Source: Acidimicrobiales bacterium (GTDB lineage: Bacteria > Actinomycetota > Acidimicrobiia > Acidimicrobiales > SZUA-35). Taken from it: a DNA stretch of 64,000 nucleotides. Both the position numbers and the translations under genes were made by a program. This document shows positions 59,922 to 64,000 of this stretch, piece after piece (positions within the stretch are counted from its first letter, which is position 1; every line of letters begins with the position of its first letter). The notes beneath the pieces were generated by a model that made no database searches, had not been told where the DNA came from, and saw nothing but the letters and a program-made list of their open reading frames with translations. Location of the stretch: NCBI GenBank assembly GCA_020630065.1, contig JAHDCC010000005.1, positions 107,934 through 171,933 of the forward strand, in the 5' to 3' direction.

Positions 59922-61001
59922 CTATTTAGCAGCTTCCCACTGAGAGCGGGTTTCTTCGATTTCGGCCAGCTCGATGTAGCCCTGACCTTCGTCGAATGCG
60001 TTGACGACAGAGTCGCTGTAGGCATCGTTGAGGTAGTAGTCAACAAATGAACCGAGGAGCGGGTTATCGGCCATCTTTGCCTTGTCGACGTAGATGTAGA
60101 GCGCCCGGCTCACTGGGTACGAGTTGTCATTAATGGTCTCTGGGGTAGGAGAAACACAGTCGCCGCCTGGCTCAGCAGAAACTTCAAGAATCTTGACTGC
60201 GTCAGCGTTAGCTTGGGCGAAGGCGAAACCTACCCAGCCGAGGCTTGATTCAGATCCGGTGATTCCTTCGATAATCAGATTGTCGTCAGCTTGACCTGAG
60301 TAGTCGGTTCGGATCGGAGAATCTTCGTTTCCGCCTGCTTCCTCAACAACCTCTTCCAGAACGATTTCGATCATGCTGGCGTAGGTACCAGATTCGGTTC
60401 CGGGTGCGCTGATTTCGAGGTCAGCGTCTGGATATGGGGCGAGGTCAGAACCGAGCTCGGCGCCAAGCGCATCAGCATCGCTCCACTTTTCAAAGTTTTC
60501 GGACTGATCGCCAAGCAGCGCATAGAGGTCAACGAATGCGACACATTCGATCTCGTTGGCCGGGTTGGTCATAACCGCGATGCCGTCGAGAGCAATCTTT
60601 AGCTCCAGAACGTCGACGCCAGCGTCAGCACATTCGGCAGCTTCTTCTTCTTTGATAGCCCGAGAAGCGTCGTTGATGTCAATCTGGCCTTGACAGAACA
60701 GGTCGAAACCGTCTGAGGTTCCGGGACCGTCGACAGTAATCTCAGCACCGTCACCACAAGCCGCTACGTATTTGTCGGCGACACTGGCGGTAACTGGCTC
60801 TACGGTAGAAGACCCTGAGATAGTAAGGGTGCCTTCTTGGCAGTCCTCAACGTCTCCAGCAGCAGCTTCGGAACTCTCGCCACCAGATGAACTCTCCGAG
60901 GAATCATCCGATGTTTCCTCTGGGGTTTCTTCGCTCGTGCATGCTGATGCAACGAGCATCAATGCCACAAGCAAACTTACTACACTTGCTAAACGCTTCA
61001 T
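59922..61001 (-). CDS. pstS: Phosphate-binding lipoprotein PstS
   Basis: About 359 residues from ATG 61001, which is preceded by AAGGAGAGG. A signal peptide ends in the lipobox LVASAC, followed by a Ser/Glu-rich linker and a phosphate-binding fold: LTISGSSTVEPVTASV, VDGPGTSDGFDLFCQGQIDINDASR and SAPGTESGTYASMIEI carry the Ser, Thr, Asp and Arg residues that ligate phosphate. It feeds PstC/PstA. The gene is first in the pst operon. Confidence 0.94.
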   Translation of the reverse strand: MKRLASVVSLLVALMLVASACTSEETPEETSDDSSESSSGGESSEAAAGDVEDCQEGTLTISGSSTVEPVTASVADKYVAACGDGAEITVDGPGTSDGFDLFCQGQIDINDASRAIKEEEAAECADAGVDVLELKIALDGIAVMTNPANEIECVAFVDLYALLGDQSENFEKWSDADALGAELGSDLAPYPDADLEISAPGTESGTYASMIEIVLEEVVEEAGGNEDSPIRTDYSGQADDNLIIEGITGSESSLGWVGFAFAQANADAVKILEVSAEPGGDCVSPTPETINDNSYPVSRALYIYVDKAKMADNPLLGSFVDYYLNDAYSDSVVNAFDEGQGYIELAEIEETRSQWEAAK

Positions 61002-61096
61002 TATTGAAGTGCCTCTCCTTGTTAGAACAGCCGGGTCCAACCCGGTGCTTACCCACACAACGGTAAAGAGAGTTAGTAACAGGCAACAGGTCACGA

Positions 61097-61114
61097 CATG
61101 AACGGAAGGTTAAC
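61097..61114 (-). promoter_or_regulatory. Candidate PHO box upstream of pstS
   Basis: On the minus strand GTTAACC (61108-61114) and GTTCATG (61097-61103) are direct repeats 11 bp apart, close to the GTTCACC-type repeats bound by actinobacterial phosphate response regulators. They lie about 100 bp before the pstS start. Further 11-bp units downstream match poorly, so this is a partial box. Confidence 0.45.
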
Positions 61115-61135
61115 GGATAGCCAACTCTTGAGGCG

Positions 61136-61570
61136 TCAGTTAAAGCTCTGTTCCAGTTCGGCGAAATCGATACCTAGCAGTAAATCTTGATCTCGCTGAT
61201 ATGTCAAAAGTTCTCCAGCTTTACTGGGAGATACCCATTGGATCGAATCGACTTCCTCATTGGGTTCGAAGGTTCCCCCGGTCATTTCCATCAGCCACCA
61301 TCGGACTATCTTGGGAACCCGTTTATCGCCCTTCTTCGACTTCTTTGGCCGAACCGAGTATTCCGAAGAAGGCAGTTCCTCGCCTACTACGCCGGTAAAA
61401 CCCGTCTCTTCGAAAACTTCCCGCTTTGCACATTCGAGATCGGTCTCGCCCTCGTCTCGTTTACCTTTGGGAAGAGTCCAATCGTCGTACCGATCCCGAT
61501 GGATAATGAGCAGCTCCACGCCGGAACCCGACCGTCGATATATGACACATCCAGCCGCAAAAATAGTCAA
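61136..61570 (-). CDS. NUDIX hydrolase
   Basis: 144 residues with a complete Nudix box: GKRDEGETDLECAKREVFEETGF fits GX5EX7REUXEEXGU. The N-terminal strand FAAGCVIYRR and HRDRYDDWTLPKGK are typical of the MutT/Ap4A subgroup. In mycobacteria ppk1 adjoins mutT1, which carries an extra C-terminal histidine-phosphatase domain; this protein lacks it. It follows ppk1 by 15 bp on the same strand. Hydrolysis of an oxidised or signalling nucleotide is likely, but the substrate is unknown. Confidence 0.9.
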   Translation of the reverse strand: MTIFAAGCVIYRRSGSGVELLIIHRDRYDDWTLPKGKRDEGETDLECAKREVFEETGFTGVVGEELPSSEYSVRPKKSKKGDKRVPKIVRWWLMEMTGGTFEPNEEVDSIQWVSPSKAGELLTYQRDQDLLLGIDFAELEQSFN

Positions 61571-61585
61571 AATAGTCCCATACCT

Positions 61586-63688
61586 TTACTCATCGTCCGA
61601 AGCCTGCTCGACTCTGGCGACCGCCAGCTCAACAAATTGTTTGTGGGCGTCGATCGCGCCACCTATCCTGCGATAGCTGCCTTCGTCATCAAGATCCCAC
61701 GAAAGTGCAGTATCGGCCAGGTTAACGTCAAGAATTTCCTTAAGACGCCGTTTCACTTCTTCGTTCTCGGCCACCAAAAGCGCTTCTACGCGGCGATCTA
61801 GGTTACGAGGCATTAGGTCAGCTGAGCCGAACATGAACAATTCTTCACCTGGTGCGACACCGTTGGCAAAGTAGAAGATACGAGAGTGCTCGAGATATCG
61901 CCCCACGAGGCTGCGAACCGAAATGTTCTCCGACAACCCAACGATTCCCGGGCGCAGGCAGCAGATACCTCGAACGATCAGTTCAACCCGAACCCCAGCC
62001 GCGCTCGCCTCATATAGCTTTTCAATAAGTCGAGGGTCGACCAGACTGTTCATTTTAAATACTATTCGACCGTCTGAACCGGCATCGATCTCGTTATCGA
62101 TCAGTTCAATCATCCGAGGACGGAGCGCCGTTGGGGCCACCACCAAGCGTTGATAGTCAGCGTGTACGCCGTACCCAGTCAAAAAGTTGAACAGTTGGCT
62201 AAGGTCGGCCCCGATCTGAGGGTCGGCGGTCAACAAACCAACGTCTTCGTAAAGTCGGGCCGTTTTCGGGTTGTAGTTCCCGGTGCCGATATGACAGTAC
62301 CGACGAAGACCACTGGGCTCTTGACGGATCACCATAGAAACTTTGCTGTGGGTTTTAAGCCCAACCAAGCCGTATACAACGTGGGCGCCCGCATCTTCCA
62401 AGCGTTTCGCCCACCGAATATTGGCTCGTTCGTCGAAACGAGCTTTGAGTTCGACCAACGCAACAACCTGTTTCCCGCGGTCTGCTGCATCGATCAGGGC
62501 GTTGACGATGGGACTGTCGCCTGAAGTCCGGTAAAGCGTCACCTTGATCGCCTGGACTGCCGGGTCTTCACTCGCATTTCGAATGAAACTCGTTACCGAC
62601 GCGTTAAACGACTCGTATGGATGGTGCAGAAAGACATCTTCAGCTGCGATACGACTGAACATGTCGGCCGGACTCACGATATTTTGTAGACGTTGAGGCG
62701 GAACCCTAATCGCTGGCGACGACTTCAGATCAGGCCGAGCAATGTTATAGAGTTCACCGAGTCCAGTCAGATCGAGCATTACGGGACTCGCCACAATGTC
62801 GGATCGCGCCAGTTCTAGTTCTGCGACTAAAAGGTCAACCACTTCACTCGGCATCTTGTCGGTGATTTCCAACCTGACAGTTTGCCCAAACCGACGGCGC
62901 CTCAGTTCATGTTCGACCGCTTCTAGCAGATCATCGGCATCTTCGTCATTAAGCGCCATATCAGAGTTACGAGTCACTCTGAACGCCCAGCCGCCTTTGA
63001 CCTTGATTCCAGGAAAGAGCGAACTGAGATGATGAACAATCACATCTTCGATAGGTAGAAACCTGTTACCACGCAATGCCACAAAACGAGGAAGCGTCGG
63101 CGGGACCTTAACACGAGCGAACCAGTCATCTTCGCCTTCGGGGTGTTCAAGTAACACAGCCAGGTTCAGCGACAAGTTCGAAATGTACGGGAACGGGTGC
63201 CCTGGATCGACCGCTAACGGGGTAAGAACCGGAAAGATTCGTTTGTCAAACGCTGAACTAGCTAGACCTTTTTCTTTTTCGGACAGCTCGTCCCAGTCGA
63301 CAATTTCGATTCCGTTCTCGACTAGGGCGGGCAGTAACCGCTCAAGGAATAGGTGCGACACGGTATCGAGCTGGGCGGCAACTAGTCTTCCGATCGCCTC
63401 TATCTGTTCGTTTGGGGTTAGACCATCCGGCGACGGCTTCTCAACCCCGGCGGCGACTTGATCTTTAAGACCAGCCACGCGAACCATGTAAAACTCATCG
63501 AGGTTAGACGCGTAAATCGCGCAGAACTGCAAGCGTTCCAGCAGCGGCATCGATTCATCCTCGGCTTGGGCCAAGACACGAGCATTAAACTGCAGCCAAG
63601 AGAGCTCCCGATTGATCAGACGTGAAACGACCTGTACCTCTTCGAGGGAATCACTACGTTGTCTGGTGGAAGAGGGAGCGGAATTCAT
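61586..63688 (-). CDS. ppk1: Polyphosphate kinase 1
   Basis: About 700 residues from ATG 63688 (a TTG at 63748 would add 20 residues). The N-terminal domain starts with INRELSWLQFNARVLAQA and SNLDEFYMVRVAGL. The two phospholipase-D-like catalytic domains include VVALVELKARFDE, GLKTHSKVSMVIR with the phospho-accepting His, and YCHIGTGNYNPKTARLYEDVGLL. It polymerises the gamma-phosphate of ATP into polyphosphate. Placement next to the Pst/Pho genes fits phosphate storage under the same control. Confidence 0.95.
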   Translation of the reverse strand: MNSAPSSTRQRSDSLEEVQVVSRLINRELSWLQFNARVLAQAEDESMPLLERLQFCAIYASNLDEFYMVRVAGLKDQVAAGVEKPSPDGLTPNEQIEAIGRLVAAQLDTVSHLFLERLLPALVENGIEIVDWDELSEKEKGLASSAFDKRIFPVLTPLAVDPGHPFPYISNLSLNLAVLLEHPEGEDDWFARVKVPPTLPRFVALRGNRFLPIEDVIVHHLSSLFPGIKVKGGWAFRVTRNSDMALNDEDADDLLEAVEHELRRRRFGQTVRLEITDKMPSEVVDLLVAELELARSDIVASPVMLDLTGLGELYNIARPDLKSSPAIRVPPQRLQNIVSPADMFSRIAAEDVFLHHPYESFNASVTSFIRNASEDPAVQAIKVTLYRTSGDSPIVNALIDAADRGKQVVALVELKARFDERANIRWAKRLEDAGAHVVYGLVGLKTHSKVSMVIRQEPSGLRRYCHIGTGNYNPKTARLYEDVGLLTADPQIGADLSQLFNFLTGYGVHADYQRLVVAPTALRPRMIELIDNEIDAGSDGRIVFKMNSLVDPRLIEKLYEASAAGVRVELIVRGICCLRPGIVGLSENISVRSLVGRYLEHSRIFYFANGVAPGEELFMFGSADLMPRNLDRRVEALLVAENEEVKRRLKEILDVNLADTALSWDLDDEGSYRRIGGAIDAHKQFVELAVARVEQASDDE

Positions 63689-63859
63689 TTGGTTCGGGCC
63701 TTGTTGAGCTAGCTGTTGGCGCGCTGCGTTGACGCTAACGTATTGCAACCACCAACATGCAATTGCATCGTACAGTCGGCAATGTTACACCACACGATGC
63801 TGGTCCAAATATCGACCAGGCCCTATCGGATGAATATTCTTGGGGTTGAGCCAAGCGTT

Positions 63860-64000
63860 TTACTCTTCCTCGTCCGATCCGGCTGAATCCTCTGGGAGAT
63901 CTCCCGCAGCTTCTACATTTAGTTCGTCAACACCTTCGACTGCATCAAGCGATTCGCTGTCGCCTTCTTCAACGACATCGTCTTCGACTACGTCAGCCGG
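63860..64000 (-). CDS. C-terminal acidic tail of a gene running off the window
   Basis: Reading the minus strand from the right edge, an open frame of 46 codons ends at TAA (63860-63862). It is rich in Glu, Asp and Val (DVVEDDVVEEGDSESLD, then GDLPEDSAGSDEEE at the end). This is the acidic end of a larger protein whose identity cannot be seen. Its stop is about 170 bp before the ppk1 start, and the spacer between them contains no other gene I can support. Confidence 0.6.
   Translation of the reverse strand, partial: PADVVEDDVVEEGDSESLDAVEGVDELNVEAAGDLPEDSAGSDEEE

Overview
The window looks like chromosomal DNA of an actinomycete (Actinomycetota), most plausibly an Acidimicrobiia-type lineage. 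The evidence is an actinobacterial gene set: SenX3/RegX3-like two-component genes beside phoU-pst, a DivIVA-domain coiled-coil protein, a UPF0182 membrane protein, a DUF2342 zincin relative, a TIGR03086 protein paired with a WYL regulator, a SARP/BTAD regulator, a Flp-type pilin, ArfA-like OmpA/BON proteins, and an initiator tRNA gene without an encoded CCA end. G+C in hand-counted rows is in the low to upper 50s percent. I saw no prophage, insertion sequence or CRISPR array. The lineage assignment is inference.

Layout. 1-2.7 kb: end of a siroheme-pathway methyltransferase, a siroheme nitrite/sulfite reductase and a DUF4202 protein, closed by a strong hairpin facing a lone Flp pilin. 3.0-9.9 kb: a carbohydrate ABC transporter (binding lipoprotein, two permeases, ATPase) divergent from a mannitol-dehydrogenase-family enzyme and a DeoR regulator, together a polyol uptake and oxidation module with repeated motifs in the shared promoter region. 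10-16.7 kb: two tandem OmpA/BON membrane proteins, a RadC-like orphan, a TerC/Alx membrane protein, a hydrolase and an unusual tail-anchored protein. 16.7-28.4 kb: purU, a flavin disulfide reductase, an M24 peptidase, ilvA, a DoxX-like protein, a DUF6157 protein, the TIGR03086/WYL pair, two GT4 glycosyltransferases and a HAD phosphatase. 28.4-34 kb: ECF sigma factor with membrane partner, a double-cupin lipoprotein, and an IlvD/Edd sugar-acid dehydratase divergent from a GntR/FadR regulator. 34-41 kb: a GGDEF/degenerate-EAL protein, initiator tRNA-Met, a structured non-coding stretch with a possible 34-residue peptide gene, a 1,276-residue BTAD-ATPase-TPR regulator and msrA. 41-54 kb: UPF0182, a DivIVA protein with a MuF-like C-terminus, a PDZ-Lon protease, small proteins, moaE, a trypsin-fold pseudoprotease, an SDR, a DUF2342 protein and an MFS transporter. 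54-64 kb: a complete phosphate cluster on the minus strand (ppk1, NUDIX, pstSCAB, phoU, senX3-like, regX3-like), preceded by the acidic C-terminus of a further gene that runs off the window.

Two larger patterns stand out. First, base composition and gene direction change near 36 kb: the + strand is G-rich to the left (about 20-35 kb) and C-rich to the right (about 37-50 kb), and genes to the right are mostly on the minus strand. This fits a replichore boundary such as the replication terminus, but was only hand-sampled. Second, the gap at that point holds a plausible minus-strand transcription unit: two perfect 7-bp direct repeats 11 bp apart (the architecture of SARP operators), a 34-codon hydrophobic peptide ORF, further inverted repeats and a strong intrinsic terminator, all directly downstream of the large SARP-type regulator gene. 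This is my best candidate for an undescribed system.
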